DNA of 64,000 nucleotides from Actinomadura physcomitrii (GCF_008923205.2 NZ_WBMS02000016.1:146970-210969), one strand, 5' to 3'. Shown: positions 8,320 to 17,863, counted from the stretch's first letter. Numbers and translations: made by a program. Notes: generated by a model not told the origin, from the letters alone.

Positions 8320-9582
8320 ATGAGGGGCTGTGCGCGGCCCCGGCTCTTGCCGGTCGCCGTAGTCCTGGCCGCTGTGGTCCTCGCCGGGTGCGGCGGTGGA
8401 AAGAAAGACCAGAAGCCATCGGAGCGGAAGCCTGCGGCGTCCGCGGCCACCAAGAGGGCGGTGCCGCCGCCCGCGGCCCCGAGGTTCGACCCGCCGGTCA
8501 GGTTCGATCCGCGGGCCGAGAAGCCGATCTCCGCGGGGGACGAGCCGGTCCTGTGGGAGCGGTTCGTCTTCCGGACGGCGGACACCTGGAACGAGCCGGA
8601 AGAAGGGAACGCGCTCCAGGCCCTCGACCTGCTGACGGGCGAGGAGAGCTGGAGGCTGGTGCCGAAGACGCGCGTCCGGAGCAGCTCGACCAGTCCGCTG
8701 GTCGTCTCGCTGGGAGGGCGCACGGTGGTGCTCGCGGCGTTCGGTGCGGAGATCCCGGGCGTGGGCACCCTCCCGGCCAAGCTCGCGGTGGAGCTCATCG
8801 CGGCGGATCCGGGCACCGGCAAGCTCCTGTGGACGAGCACGGTGGAGGTCGGGAACGGCAAGGGGTGGCCCGACCGCGGAGTCCGGCTCGTGGGCGCCGA
8901 TGACACGGCGATCGTCATCGCTCTCGGTGAGGATCCCGCGTACACCATGGTCGTCGACCCCGCGACCCGGAAGGCCCGCTGGATCCGAGAGCTGTCCGCG
9001 GAGGGATACACCGCCGGGCGGGTCTTCGGAACGGCCGGGGAGTCACTGGCCGACCGCGTCGAGACATGGGATGCGAAGACCGGCCGCAAGCTGTGGGCGG
9101 CCGGGTTCGATCCCGGGAGGGAGCCGTACGACTATCCCGGCGGACCCGGTGTGATCGTCCAAGTGCGGCTCGCGGAGGTCGTGTTCCTGGACGCCGCCGA
9201 CGGCAAGGTCCGGGGCCGCTTGGGCGGCAGTACGGCCTTCCCCGGCACAGCGTGCCTGTACGACGAAGTCTCGGTCCTGGTCTGCGATGTGCGGAAATCG
9301 GGTCTGGTCGGGACCCAGGACCTCCTTGCCGCCTATGACGTGACCACGCTGAAGCAGCTCTGGAAGCTGCCGGCGAACGGGCGCACCAAGCCCGGCCTCA
9401 CCGGCGCGTGGCACGGCGTGGTCTACGCGATGTCGGAGAACGGCCCGGTCGCCCTGGACGCCCGTTCGGGCGCGGACCGCGAGCCGAACGCCGGCGCGGC
9501 CCCGACCCTGGTCTCCGCGAACGGCGGGCTGATCGCGGCACCCGGCCGCCGCGTCTGGACGGCCGTCCCGGCCGTCGGCTAG
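8320..9582 (+). CDS. PQQ-like beta-propeller lipoprotein
   Basis: A 420-residue lipoprotein (lipobox VLAGC, Cys at residue 27), followed by a Lys/Pro-rich linker and then repeated blades of the PQQ/BamB-like type, for example ALDLLTGEESWRL, DPGTGKLLWTSTV, DPATRKARWI and DAKTGRKLWAAG. Such propellers usually scaffold protein contacts at the cell surface. AAAGGCGG lies upstream of the ATG. It is convergent with the large repeat protein that follows. No enzymatic motif is visible. Confidence 0.85.
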   Translation: MRGCARPRLLPVAVVLAAVVLAGCGGGKKDQKPSERKPAASAATKRAVPPPAAPRFDPPVRFDPRAEKPISAGDEPVLWERFVFRTADTWNEPEEGNALQALDLLTGEESWRLVPKTRVRSSSTSPLVVSLGGRTVVLAAFGAEIPGVGTLPAKLAVELIAADPGTGKLLWTSTVEVGNGKGWPDRGVRLVGADDTAIVIALGEDPAYTMVVDPATRKARWIRELSAEGYTAGRVFGTAGESLADRVETWDAKTGRKLWAAGFDPGREPYDYPGGPGVIVQVRLAEVVFLDAADGKVRGRLGGSTAFPGTACLYDEVSVLVCDVRKSGLVGTQDLLAAYDVTTLKQLWKLPANGRTKPGLTGAWHGVVYAMSENGPVALDARSGADREPNAGAAPTLVSANGGLIAAPGRRVWTAVPAVG

Positions 9583-9612
9583 AGACCCGCGAGCCGCGCC
9601 GGCACCCGGAGA

Positions 9613-11673
9613 TCATCCATCTTCGGGTGCGCCGACGCCGGACCGGAACCGGTGCTCCAGGCACGCCTTCAGCGGTTCCAGCGCGAACCGCACATCGCGA
9701 TGAACCACTGGACTGGCCAGGAGTTCACTGACGAACCCCAGGTCACGCGGGGTGAGTCCGGCCATCGGACGCTCGAAGAGCGCGCCCGCCTCCCAGAGCG
9801 GCACATGGTAGATGTCGATGTCGCCGTTGATGAAGCCCACCGCGACGAAGTCACCGCCGGGTGACACGGCGAGGCAGGCGATGTGCCGGCGCTCACTCGG
9901 CCTGTGAGTGGAAAAGCTCTCCGTGCGCTCGCCGTCGCTGACCTTGATCTCATCGCCGTATCCGGCCACGACGACGTGCCCGGTTCGCGGCAGAACGAGG
10001 AATTTCGCTTCGCGAGCGTCGGCAAGGCCGGGATACTCGGAGCGGAGCCGTCCGTCCGGTAGCGACACGCGTGCCACGCGCCGCTGTACGTCGCCGACGA
10101 GCGTGTCGGCGTCGAGGAACTGCGCGCGCCAGAGCGGTGTCGCAGGGCCGACGGTGGTGAAGTCCCCAGTGGAGCCGTCGATCAGCACGATGGTGGACTC
10201 GAGCACGGCGAGCCGTCCGGAATCGCGATGGGCGGCGAGCCGCGGCCCGACTGCGGAGCGGCCACGATGCGGGATGTACGACGACAGCGCTCGCATGTCG
10301 AGGTCTCCGCTGCGTCCGCCCCGCAGCAGCCGGTTCCCCGTGGCCGCCGCGAAGCTCCCGTCATGGCCGGTCAGCTGCAGTGAACTGACCGGCGTGGAGG
10401 TGGTGAGCAGCTCTTCCCAGCGGCCTTGTGAACAGCGCACCAGGCGGTAGCGGTCCGGCTCGTCCATGGGGAACACGTCGAACTCGGCGGCGATCAGCGT
10501 GCCGCCACCGATGTGCAACAGCCTCTCGACTGGCATTCTGAGCGAGTAGTACTCGATCTGCAGTTCAGTGCGCAGGTCGTACACGCGCGCGTCGTATCCG
10601 CCGACGGCGAGGAACGGGCCGTCGGGGGCGAAGGACAGGGCGGGCGCGCCGGGTGTCAAGGGGCCGACCCACCAAGTGGTCGCCGGCGCGCGCTCCCGGA
10701 TGCGCCTCATGCCCGCTCGGACGTTCTGGGGCAGCGCCTCACGCAGCGAGGTGTAGAGGTGGCGCTTGTCGTCGCGTGGAGCCCAACGCGGATCGAACAG
10801 TCGGACCAGCTCAACGCACGTGGTGATGGGCAGGTCGAGGACGAATGCCCACAGCTCCTCCCAAGCACGGCGGTCGGCCAGCTGCTCGGCCAGCCAGCGG
10901 ACCTCCTCGTCGGACAGTTCGGCGAGGCCGGCGCGGCGGTCTTCGCCGACGATGACGCGGACGGGGTCCAGACCGCCCGCGATGAGCATCGCCTCCCGGG
11001 CATGCACGCGTTCGACGTCTGTGGCACCCGCGTAGGCGAGTGCGAGCAGGCTCCCGTCCCGGTCGAGGGCGCGGTACCGCTCGAACTGCCTGGTGACCAG
11101 GTAGAACAGGGCGCGCCGGACGGGAGCGACGGGGGCGAGCCCGTGCTCGGCGCACACAGGGGCCAGGTCGGGGTTCGCGGGCGTCGCCTCGCACACCTCG
11201 TCGACCAGACCGGGATCGTCCAGAGCGATGATCTTTTCCGCCGTCATGAGGGCGAGAGGGTGGCCGCTGAGCCGCAGCGCCTGCTGGAGCGCCTGCCGGT
11301 GGGACGGATCGCCCAGGGCGTCCGGACCTGCCGCCAGCGCGATGACGCTGAACGGCCCGTGTTCAGGGTCCGTTGCGGGCAGGCCCCACCGCAACAGCGC
11401 TTCCACCAGCGGCTCGGTCGGTGAGGCGAGCCACTCGGCCCATAGCGCGTCCAAGGCCGGGCTCGGCGGCGCCTCGTCATTGCGCAGCACTACTTCCACC
11501 AGCGGCGAGTCGCGGCGGGGGCCTTCGACCAGCCAGGCCGCGATCGACGTGCGTGCCCTGTCATGCCATGGGTGGGACGGTGTCCCGGCGATCCGGACAA
11601 CGTCCTGCAGGGCGGTCACATCGCCCTTCCGCGCGGCTGCGAACAACCGTCGCGCTCGTAGCGTCCACCTCAT
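9613..11673 (-). CDS. Large repeat protein with C-terminal WD40-like propeller
   Basis: A 686-residue cytoplasmic-looking protein with no signal or membrane segment. The N-terminal half is Leu/Ala-rich helical (HEAT/ankyrin-like feel, for example ARKGDVTALQDVVRIAGTPSHPWHDRAR). From about residue 345 it has WD40-like blades: LSFAPDGPFLAVGGYDARVYDL and LAVSPGGDFVAVGFINGDIDIYHV. I do not recognise a named family. It is divergent from the pseudokinase gene and may be a scaffold; several other propeller proteins occur in this window. Confidence 0.75.
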   Translation of the reverse strand: MRWTLRARRLFAAARKGDVTALQDVVRIAGTPSHPWHDRARTSIAAWLVEGPRRDSPLVEVVLRNDEAPPSPALDALWAEWLASPTEPLVEALLRWGLPATDPEHGPFSVIALAAGPDALGDPSHRQALQQALRLSGHPLALMTAEKIIALDDPGLVDEVCEATPANPDLAPVCAEHGLAPVAPVRRALFYLVTRQFERYRALDRDGSLLALAYAGATDVERVHAREAMLIAGGLDPVRVIVGEDRRAGLAELSDEEVRWLAEQLADRRAWEELWAFVLDLPITTCVELVRLFDPRWAPRDDKRHLYTSLREALPQNVRAGMRRIRERAPATTWWVGPLTPGAPALSFAPDGPFLAVGGYDARVYDLRTELQIEYYSLRMPVERLLHIGGGTLIAAEFDVFPMDEPDRYRLVRCSQGRWEELLTTSTPVSSLQLTGHDGSFAAATGNRLLRGGRSGDLDMRALSSYIPHRGRSAVGPRLAAHRDSGRLAVLESTIVLIDGSTGDFTTVGPATPLWRAQFLDADTLVGDVQRRVARVSLPDGRLRSEYPGLADAREAKFLVLPRTGHVVVAGYGDEIKVSDGERTESFSTHRPSERRHIACLAVSPGGDFVAVGFINGDIDIYHVPLWEAGALFERPMAGLTPRDLGFVSELLASPVVHRDVRFALEPLKACLEHRFRSGVGAPEDG

Positions 11674-11998
11674 CGACGGCCTTCTCCATGAGTCGTTGCC
11701 GTGGTCGGACCCGGCCCGGCTCCGCTCGGCGGGCTACCGCGACGAACCGGTGGCGAGGCTCCGTCCGGCCGGCACCGGGAGCCGGCGCCTCCGACGAGGC
11801 GGCAAGGGGCGCTCGAGCTTTCGTGCCCCCGGCACGGTATGGCCGGTCGGTGAAACTCCGGTGGACGGCCGGTGCCCGGCGGGCGGCGGGACACCGAAAG
11901 ATCGCGTGCGCGCCGCCCGGTGCCTCGTGCGAGTCCCGCCCCCGCTGCACACTGAACGAGGGTCTGCCGAACCAGTGTGAGCGGGGAGGGCGCCGGCC
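11674..11998. other. Intergenic region between divergent genes, no gene seen
   Basis: These 325 bases must hold the promoters for the repeat protein (minus strand) and the pseudokinase (plus strand). I see no convincing -10/-35 pair, RNA gene or conserved reading frame. GGGGAGGGCGCC just before 11999 can serve as a ribosome binding site for the pseudokinase. Confidence 0.5.
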
Positions 11999-13549
11999 AT
12001 GCCCAGCGACGGGGAAGCACCGAGCCTGGTACCCGGGCACCGCGACCTGTCGGTCACGCGCCGCAGCGCGGGCGCGGTCACCTACCGGGCCGTTCACGAG
12101 GAGTCCGGGGACGTGGTCACCCTGCGGGTGCAGCGTGACGGCGGGCAGACCCCGCAGCCCGAACTGGACGCGCTCGGCCGCGCCTCCCACGACGAGCACC
12201 TCCTCACGGTGCTGGGCACGGGCACGACCGCGACCGGGCGCCGGTACGTGGCGCTGCCGCACCACGACGGGGACACCTACTCGGGCTCGGGGGCCATGCC
12301 CGTGCGGCAGGCGGTCGAAGTGGCCGCCGCCGCGGGAAGGGCGTTGCAGGCCCTCCATGAAGAGGGGCTCGTCCACGGCGACGTGCATCCGGGCAACATT
12401 CTCCGGGGTGACCGCGGCCCGCTGCTGACCGGCTCGGCCACGTTGCGCGGGCTTGCCGCCCACTCCGCCCGCGGGGTTCTGGAGCCGGTCGACCTCGAAC
12501 GCGTCGACGCCGCTCACGCCGCCCCGGAAGCGCTCCAGCGGCAGCGGCAGACGCCGGCGTCGGATGTGTACGGCCTCGGCGCGACCCTGTGGACGCTGCT
12601 GGCCGGGCGCCCGCCCTATGCCGGCGGCGACCTGTGGACCATCCGGCAGCGCGTGCTGAGCCAACCGGTTCCGCCGCTGCCTCGCGACGACGTGCCCGGC
12701 TGGTTGGCCGGTGCGCTGGAGACCGCGATGGCGCCCGAGCCCGGCGACCGGTTCCCGTCGGCCGCGGCGTTCGTCCAGACGCTGGCCGATGGGCTGCACG
12801 GACTCCCGGAGGCCGCCGGCCCGGTCCGTGTGAAGCCGTCCCGTCCGGAGCCGTTCCGTTCAGAGCCGCTGCTTCAGGAGCCGCTGCTTCAGGAGCCGCT
12901 CCGACCAGAGCCGCTCGGTCAGGAGCCCTCCCGCGCATGGGAGCGGCTTCCCGGCTGGGCCTGGGACGGGGACGGACTCGGCGGCACCGCCGACAACGGC
13001 GGGCGCGGCCAGGGCGCGGCCGAACGCGCGCCGGACTCGTCCGCGCCCGTACGGCCGGAGCCGCCGGAACCGGAGGAGCAGCGCTCGGCGCCGCGCTCGC
13101 GCCGCCGCCTCGGCCCGGTGGTCGCGGTGGTGGTCGCGCTCGCGTTCGTGGGTGCCGGAATCGGCGTGACGGGCCTGCTCGCCGGCGCGCGGACGGACGC
13201 GGAGCAGCCGCGGGCCGAGCCCTCGCCGGTGCCCACGTCCACGCCGACAGCGGTCCATCCGGTCAAGGAGTACCTGCCCGGACGGGTGCGGATCGTCGAC
13301 GGCCGGGTGTCGATCGAAGTGTCCTGGCAGGACCGCAGCGGGGGCAGGGCGGCGTACTACGTCGTGGGCGGGCCCCGGGGCCGTCCGGCGTCCACGCTCG
13401 CGAACGTCCCGGCGGGGACGGAGAAGGTCGTGGTCTCCGCGCTGAATCCGAGCGTGGACTACTGCCTGACCGTGGTCGCCGTCGTGGACGTCGACCGCGT
13501 GGCCCACGCCGAGCCCGTCTGCACCCGCCGGGTCAAGCGCGACGACTGA
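11999..13549 (+). CDS. Membrane-anchored Ser/Thr pseudokinase with extracellular FnIII-like domain
   Basis: A 516-residue PknB-like protein with a degenerate kinase domain (about residues 14-265). There is no glycine-rich loop. The ATP-binding Lys is Arg43 (VTLRVQ) and HRD is HGD (Asp128 kept, Asn133 kept). The Mg-binding DFG is Gly145-Ser-Ala, so phosphotransfer is unlikely. A Pro/Glu repeat linker, one transmembrane segment (about 372-395) and an extracellular fibronectin-III-like domain (about 425-515) follow. It lies at the edge of the type VII secretion locus, where kinase genes are often found, and may sense or scaffold. Its 3' end overlaps the convergent transglutaminase-fold gene by 91 bases. 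Confidence 0.85.
   Translation: MPSDGEAPSLVPGHRDLSVTRRSAGAVTYRAVHEESGDVVTLRVQRDGGQTPQPELDALGRASHDEHLLTVLGTGTTATGRRYVALPHHDGDTYSGSGAMPVRQAVEVAAAAGRALQALHEEGLVHGDVHPGNILRGDRGPLLTGSATLRGLAAHSARGVLEPVDLERVDAAHAAPEALQRQRQTPASDVYGLGATLWTLLAGRPPYAGGDLWTIRQRVLSQPVPPLPRDDVPGWLAGALETAMAPEPGDRFPSAAAFVQTLADGLHGLPEAAGPVRVKPSRPEPFRSEPLLQEPLLQEPLRPEPLGQEPSRAWERLPGWAWDGDGLGGTADNGGRGQGAAERAPDSSAPVRPEPPEPEEQRSAPRSRRRLGPVVAVVVALAFVGAGIGVTGLLAGARTDAEQPRAEPSPVPTSTPTAVHPVKEYLPGRVRIVDGRVSIEVSWQDRSGGRAAYYVVGGPRGRPASTLANVPAGTEKVVVSALNPSVDYCLTVVAVVDVDRVAHAEPVCTRRVKRDD
12834..12924 (+). repeat. Tandem 15-bp coding repeat (five-residue EPLxx units)
   Basis: Within the pseudokinase linker, GAGCCGCTGCTTCAG occurs twice in tandem near 12865-12894 and is flanked by diverged copies. 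The protein reads as repeated PEPF-RSEP-LLQEP-LLQEP-LRPEP-LGQEP units. This is a juxtamembrane Pro/Glu spacer that could vary in length by slippage between strains. Confidence 0.7.
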
Positions 13550-15741
13550 GCCGACCACCGCAGCGGGCGCGGGTCCCACCACCATGACGCCCGCCGCCAC
13601 CACGGCCGTGACCTGCGCAGCTCGCGGATCAGGGAGCGCGCCTCGGTGACCGCGAGAGAGGCGTCCTGCGATGTGACCGGCCCCCCGAAACCCGCCGCGT
13701 TGACGATCCTGGCCGTCCGCTGGAGCCGTGCCGCGTCCGTCCCCGGGATCGAGCGTTCGAGGTGGGCCGTCACCTCGGACGCGGTCGCGGCGGGCGGGGC
13801 GGGGACGCCGGCGAGCCGCATCGCCACCAGCACTTCCGTCCAGGCGGTCAGGGCCTTCCGGGCGCAATCCCTCATCCGGCGCATCCTCCGGAGCCGCCGC
13901 CACCGCAGCAGCGGCACGGCGACGAGATACAGCGGCAGGACGGCTGCGACGGCGAGGCCCGCCACCGGCCACACGGGCGTCCCCGGCCGTGAGTGCGCCG
14001 CCACTGCGCGGGGCGGTGCCGGGGTTCGCGCGCCGCCGCCCGGGCCGGGCCCGCCGGAAGCGCCTTCGCCCGTTCCCGCACGCTCGGCCGCCCCCGAGCG
14101 GACACGCGGATTGGGGTCGTACGGCACCCAGCCGAGGCCCTCGTAGCAGATCTCTCCCCAGGCCACGGCGTCGCCGGTACGGACCACGCGTCCGCCGTCG
14201 CCGCCGGTGCCCGGCCCGAACCCGACCATGATCCGGCTCGGCAGGCCCGCGGCCCTCGCCAGGACGGCGAACGCGCTGGCGAACTGTTCGGACGTCCCGC
14301 CGCCGCCCTTGCGTCCGGGCTCTACGAGAAGCTCGTTCAGCTCGGCGTAGCCGTGCCCGCCGCGTGCCGCGGGGCCGATGGTGTAGCTCTCGCGAAGGTA
14401 CTCGGCCAGGCGGGACGCGCGCTGGTGCGGGGTGCCGTCCCCGGCGGCCTTGCGGGCGATGTCGATCAGCCGTGCGGGCGCCCCCTGCGGCAGCCGCGCG
14501 TACCGTTCGAAGCCCGGGCCGAGAGCGGGCGTGGCGCGGGACGCCTCGCCGCCGCTCAGGTCGGGGACGGAGCCCGTCGCGCGGTACGTCCGGCCCGCGA
14601 CGGGCCCCTTGGAGGACAGGGCCGTGCCCGAGGCCGCGTCGTAGCCGAAGTCGAGCCCCTCGATGCGCGTCGGCGTTCCGGGGACGGGCACCCAGTCGCC
14701 GGGCAGGTCTCTGACCGCGACCTCCACCGATGCGCGCTTCGCCCGCGGCGGCCGCACGCCGGGGGGCGGCAGCGCGGGCCCCGACGGCCGGTACGTGCTG
14801 TCCGGCAGCCAGGTCGGGCCGGTGAACTCCGCGAGCGCCACCCACCGCAGACCGGTGCGCGGACCTCGCACCGTCATGAGGGGACGGTTCGGCTCGGCCG
14901 CCCACGCCGAAAGGTACGCCAGCGGGTTGCGCACCTCGCGCGGCTCCTCGGGGGAGTCGACGACGGTTCGCGGGTCGGCGGCCCGTACCGGCCAGTCGTC
15001 CAAGACGCCGGGCGCCGCCACCACCATCCCGAACGAGGGGACGGCGACCGCGCATGCCAGAACCGCCCCCGCGGCGGCACGGCGGGACGCGGACCGGCGC
15101 GGGGCCGGCCGGAATCCGCCCGCGAGCACCCGCACGGTGATCCCCGCCGGCGCGGCGGCAGGACGTTCCGGCGGCGAGAGCACCAGCAGCACCGCACCGG
15201 CGACGGCGAGCAGCGCGGCCGACCGGTAGCCGGCGCCGACCGCCTCCGGGTTGAGCGTCGCCGCGCCCGCGAGCAGCAGCGCGCCCGGGAGCAGCGCGGG
15301 CAGCCCGCGCCCATCGCGGCGCAGCGCCGTCCCCGTCGCGCCCGCCAGCCACACCGCCAGCAACGGGAACGCGATCAGGTCGACGGTCAGCGGCGCCTGC
15401 GAGGTGGTGGTGAGGATCCGGGCGCCCGAGTGCAGGACGGCGTCCAGCGCGGCGGGCACCGGCTCCCGCACCGGTCCGGGCCGGCGGGCGGCCAGCGCGA
15501 CCAGCCCGGCGAAGGCCACGGGCAGCCCGGCCAGGAGAGCGAAGGCCGGGCCGAGACGCGGCAGGACCCGGGCGGCGCCGGCGGTCACCGCCACGGCGGC
15601 CACGGCGGCGGCCAGCAGCACGGCCGCGGCGGGCCCCGGGCGGTCGTAACCTGCCGCGAGCAGCGCGATCGCGGCCCCGGACGCCGCCACGACCGCGGCG
15701 GCGTCGGCCGCCGCGCGCAGGCGGCTCACCGCGCCCACCAC
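13459..15741 (-). CDS. TgpA-like membrane protein with inactive transglutaminase-fold domain
   Basis: A 760-residue protein of the DUF3488/TgpA architecture: about six N-terminal membrane helices, an extracytoplasmic transglutaminase-like domain (about residues 420-550), a Pro-rich stretch, another membrane helix near 600 and a cytoplasmic tail. The catalytic Cys position holds Ser484 (GGGTSEQFASAF) and the His position holds Val526 (DAVAWGEI); only Asp542 (YDPNP) remains, so it is probably not an enzyme. It starts inside the end of the DUF58 gene (16-base overlap). MoxR-DUF58-TgpA is a recurrent actinobacterial trio. The last roughly 30 residues overlap the pseudokinase gene and look non-native. 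Confidence 0.87.
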   Translation of the reverse strand: MVGAVSRLRAAADAAAVVAASGAAIALLAAGYDRPGPAAAVLLAAAVAAVAVTAGAARVLPRLGPAFALLAGLPVAFAGLVALAARRPGPVREPVPAALDAVLHSGARILTTTSQAPLTVDLIAFPLLAVWLAGATGTALRRDGRGLPALLPGALLLAGAATLNPEAVGAGYRSAALLAVAGAVLLVLSPPERPAAAPAGITVRVLAGGFRPAPRRSASRRAAAGAVLACAVAVPSFGMVVAAPGVLDDWPVRAADPRTVVDSPEEPREVRNPLAYLSAWAAEPNRPLMTVRGPRTGLRWVALAEFTGPTWLPDSTYRPSGPALPPPGVRPPRAKRASVEVAVRDLPGDWVPVPGTPTRIEGLDFGYDAASGTALSSKGPVAGRTYRATGSVPDLSGGEASRATPALGPGFERYARLPQGAPARLIDIARKAAGDGTPHQRASRLAEYLRESYTIGPAARGGHGYAELNELLVEPGRKGGGGTSEQFASAFAVLARAAGLPSRIMVGFGPGTGGDGGRVVRTGDAVAWGEICYEGLGWVPYDPNPRVRSGAAERAGTGEGASGGPGPGGGARTPAPPRAVAAHSRPGTPVWPVAGLAVAAVLPLYLVAVPLLRWRRLRRMRRMRDCARKALTAWTEVLVAMRLAGVPAPPAATASEVTAHLERSIPGTDAARLQRTARIVNAAGFGGPVTSQDASLAVTEARSLIRELRRSRPWWRRASWWWDPRPLRWSAQSSRLTRRVQTGSAWATRSTSTTATTVRQ

Positions 15742-16859
15742 GGCGCCCGGTTCCAGCGCTCGGCGAACGCCGCCGCGTCGGGCGCCTCCAGGAGCCGCAC
15801 GCCGCGCCGCGCCCCTCGCTCGTGTGGCGGCTCGGCGCCGCCGGCCGTCCCGATGACGCCCACCAGGGAGAGCGCCGTGCGTCCGGCCAGGGCCGCCAGC
15901 GCCGTGGCCGCGTCCCGGGACGCCGTGGCCGGCAGGAGCACGACCGCCCGCCCCGGCCCGGTGCGCAACCGTCCGCAGGCAGCGGCGAAGTCCGCGTCCG
16001 GTCGGGCCGTGGCCTCCGCCAGCAGGTCCAGATGCGCTGTCCGGCCCGCCGTCGCCGGCGAGCGCGCGCCGCCCGCCAGCCGCAGGTCGACCGGGATCGC
16101 GGGATGGTGCGCCACGATCGAGGCCGCGACCTCGGCCAGCGGGTCCAGTTCGGCGGGGCCGTGGCGGTCGTCCACCAGCACGGTCAGGCCGGCCCGGAGG
16201 GTGTCGGCATGCTCGCGCACCACCAGCCGCCCGCGCCGCGCCGAGGTGCGCCAGTGCACCTGGCGGACGTCGTCGCCCGGCGCGTGGTCGCGCAGCCCGG
16301 CGAAGGCCCCCTCGCTCGCCCGGGTCGCCGCCGTCGACGCGTCCCGTCCGCCCGTCCCGCCCGCGGGCACGGCGGCCAGCGGATGGTGCCGCGGATGGAC
16401 CAGGACCCGGACGGGCACGTCGTCGGCCGGACAGGACGTCCGCGCCGATCCCAGCGGGTCGGTCCGGACGATGCTCAGCGGGCCGATCTCCAGCACGCCG
16501 CGCCTGTCGGCCGCCACCTCGTACCGCGTCCGCGTGCCGGCCGTCCCCAGCGGGACCACAGCCTCACCGCCGGGCCCCCGCACCCGGTCGAACGCCTCGG
16601 CACGCGGCGGTTCGTCAAGGTCAACGGTGATTCGCACCGGCTCGCCCGCCCGGGTGCGGACGGCCGAGCACCGCCTCCGGACCCGGACGGGACGGGACCG
16701 CCCGGCCAACAGCAGGCCCGCCGCGACCGCCGGAAAGGCGGGCGCGCCCAGCGCGGCGAGCGCCGGATAGCCCAGGCCCAGGCCCAAGCCGCACAGGACG
16801 GTGCCGGCGGCGAGCAGCCCCCAGCCGCGGGCGGTGGGGCGGGGAGACCCTCCGGCCAC
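15726..16859 (-). CDS. DUF58 domain protein
   Basis: A 377-residue protein. Two N-terminal hydrophobic helices (GWGLLAAGTVLCGLGLGLGY...) are followed by a beta-rich region and the DUF58 signature DDVRQVHWRTSARRGRLVVRE (about residues 195-215). DUF58 proteins partner MoxR ATPases and transglutaminase-like proteins; the fold is vWA-related. I chose GTG at 16859 because it begins two bases after the moxR stop and gives a normal family N-terminus; a longer frame upstream only runs through the moxR gene. Confidence 0.88.
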   Translation of the reverse strand: MAGGSPRPTARGWGLLAAGTVLCGLGLGLGYPALAALGAPAFPAVAAGLLLAGRSRPVRVRRRCSAVRTRAGEPVRITVDLDEPPRAEAFDRVRGPGGEAVVPLGTAGTRTRYEVAADRRGVLEIGPLSIVRTDPLGSARTSCPADDVPVRVLVHPRHHPLAAVPAGGTGGRDASTAATRASEGAFAGLRDHAPGDDVRQVHWRTSARRGRLVVREHADTLRAGLTVLVDDRHGPAELDPLAEVAASIVAHHPAIPVDLRLAGGARSPATAGRTAHLDLLAEATARPDADFAAACGRLRTGPGRAVVLLPATASRDAATALAALAGRTALSLVGVIGTAGGAEPPHERGARRGVRLLEAPDAAAFAERWNRAPWWAR

Positions 16860-16861
16860 CG

Positions 16862-17863
16862 CTAGCGCGGGTTCTCGTGCGGGCCCGGAGCCGGGACCTC
16901 GGCCAGCACGCCGTCCAGCAGCTCGGCGGCCTCGTCCGCGCCGGCCGGGCCCGACAGCGGCACCAGTCGGTGGCCCCACACCGGCGGCACCAGAGCCTTG
17001 ACGTCGTCGGGCGTGACGTACGCGCGGCCGTCGGCGAGGGCGTGCATGCGGGCGGCGCGGCACAGCGCGATGGTCGCGCGCATCGAGACGCCGGCGCGCA
17101 GCCCGGGATGGCGGCGGGTGCGCTGGGCGAGCCGCAGCGCGTACTCGTAGACGGGCTCGGCGACCGACACCCGGCCGGCGATCTCCCCCAGCCGCGCCGC
17201 CTCCGCGGCGTCCAGCACCGGGCTCAGGTCGCCGGGCGCGGTCAGGGACCCGCCGCGCATGAGCGCCAGCTCGGCCTCCTCGCCCGGGTAGCCGAGCGTC
17301 AGCCGCATCAGGAACCGGTCGAGCTGCGCCTCGGGAAGCGGGAAGGTGCCCTCCATCTCCACCGGGTTCTGCGTCGCCGCCACCAGGAAGGGGCGGGGCA
17401 CCGGGTGCGGCGTGCCGTCCACGGTGACCTGCTCCTCCTGCATCACCTCCAGCAGCGCCGACTGCGTCTTGGGCGAGGTCCGGTTGATCTCGTCCACGAT
17501 GACGACGTTGGCGAAGACGGGACCGGGGTGGAACTCGAACTCCCGGCTGCGCTCGTTGAAGATCGTCACCCCGGTGATGTCGGACGGCAGCAGGTCGGGT
17601 GTGCACTGGACCCGCCGGGACGTGCCGCCCGTGACCGCGGCCAGCGCCCGGGCCAGGGTCGTCTTGCCCATGCCGGGGAGGTCCTCCAGCAGGACGTGCC
17701 CGCCGGTCGCGAACGCGGTGAGGACCAGCCGCACCGTCGCGGGCGCGCAGCGGGCGGCCGACTCGATGGCCGCCGCCATCCGGTCGAAGGTGTCGGCCGC
17801 CAGCACCGCCTCCTCGTCGGTCGCGGTGCCGGCCATGGTGGGGGACGCGGCCGTGGTGCTCAC
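16862..17863 (-). CDS. MoxR-family AAA+ ATPase
   Basis: A 333-residue MoxR ATPase with Walker A in DLPGMGKTTL (residues 61-70), Walker B in VVIVDEINRTSPKTQSALLEVMQE, and a C-terminal lid domain. MoxR proteins are chaperone-like ATPases that assemble or activate partner proteins, often through vWA or DUF58 proteins. It is first in the moxR-DUF58-tgpA-like run, with 2-base and overlapping junctions. Here the likely client is the adjacent secretion or envelope complex (inference). Confidence 0.93.
   Translation of the reverse strand: MSTTAASPTMAGTATDEEAVLAADTFDRMAAAIESAARCAPATVRLVLTAFATGGHVLLEDLPGMGKTTLARALAAVTGGTSRRVQCTPDLLPSDITGVTIFNERSREFEFHPGPVFANVVIVDEINRTSPKTQSALLEVMQEEQVTVDGTPHPVPRPFLVAATQNPVEMEGTFPLPEAQLDRFLMRLTLGYPGEEAELALMRGGSLTAPGDLSPVLDAAEAARLGEIAGRVSVAEPVYEYALRLAQRTRRHPGLRAGVSMRATIALCRAARMHALADGRAYVTPDDVKALVPPVWGHRLVPLSGPAGADEAAELLDGVLAEVPAPGPHENPR

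Noticed and set aside
15726..17606. 626-residue extended form of the DUF58 protein
   Set aside because: The first 250 codons only mirror the moxR gene in another frame; the GTG at 16859 gives a normal protein.
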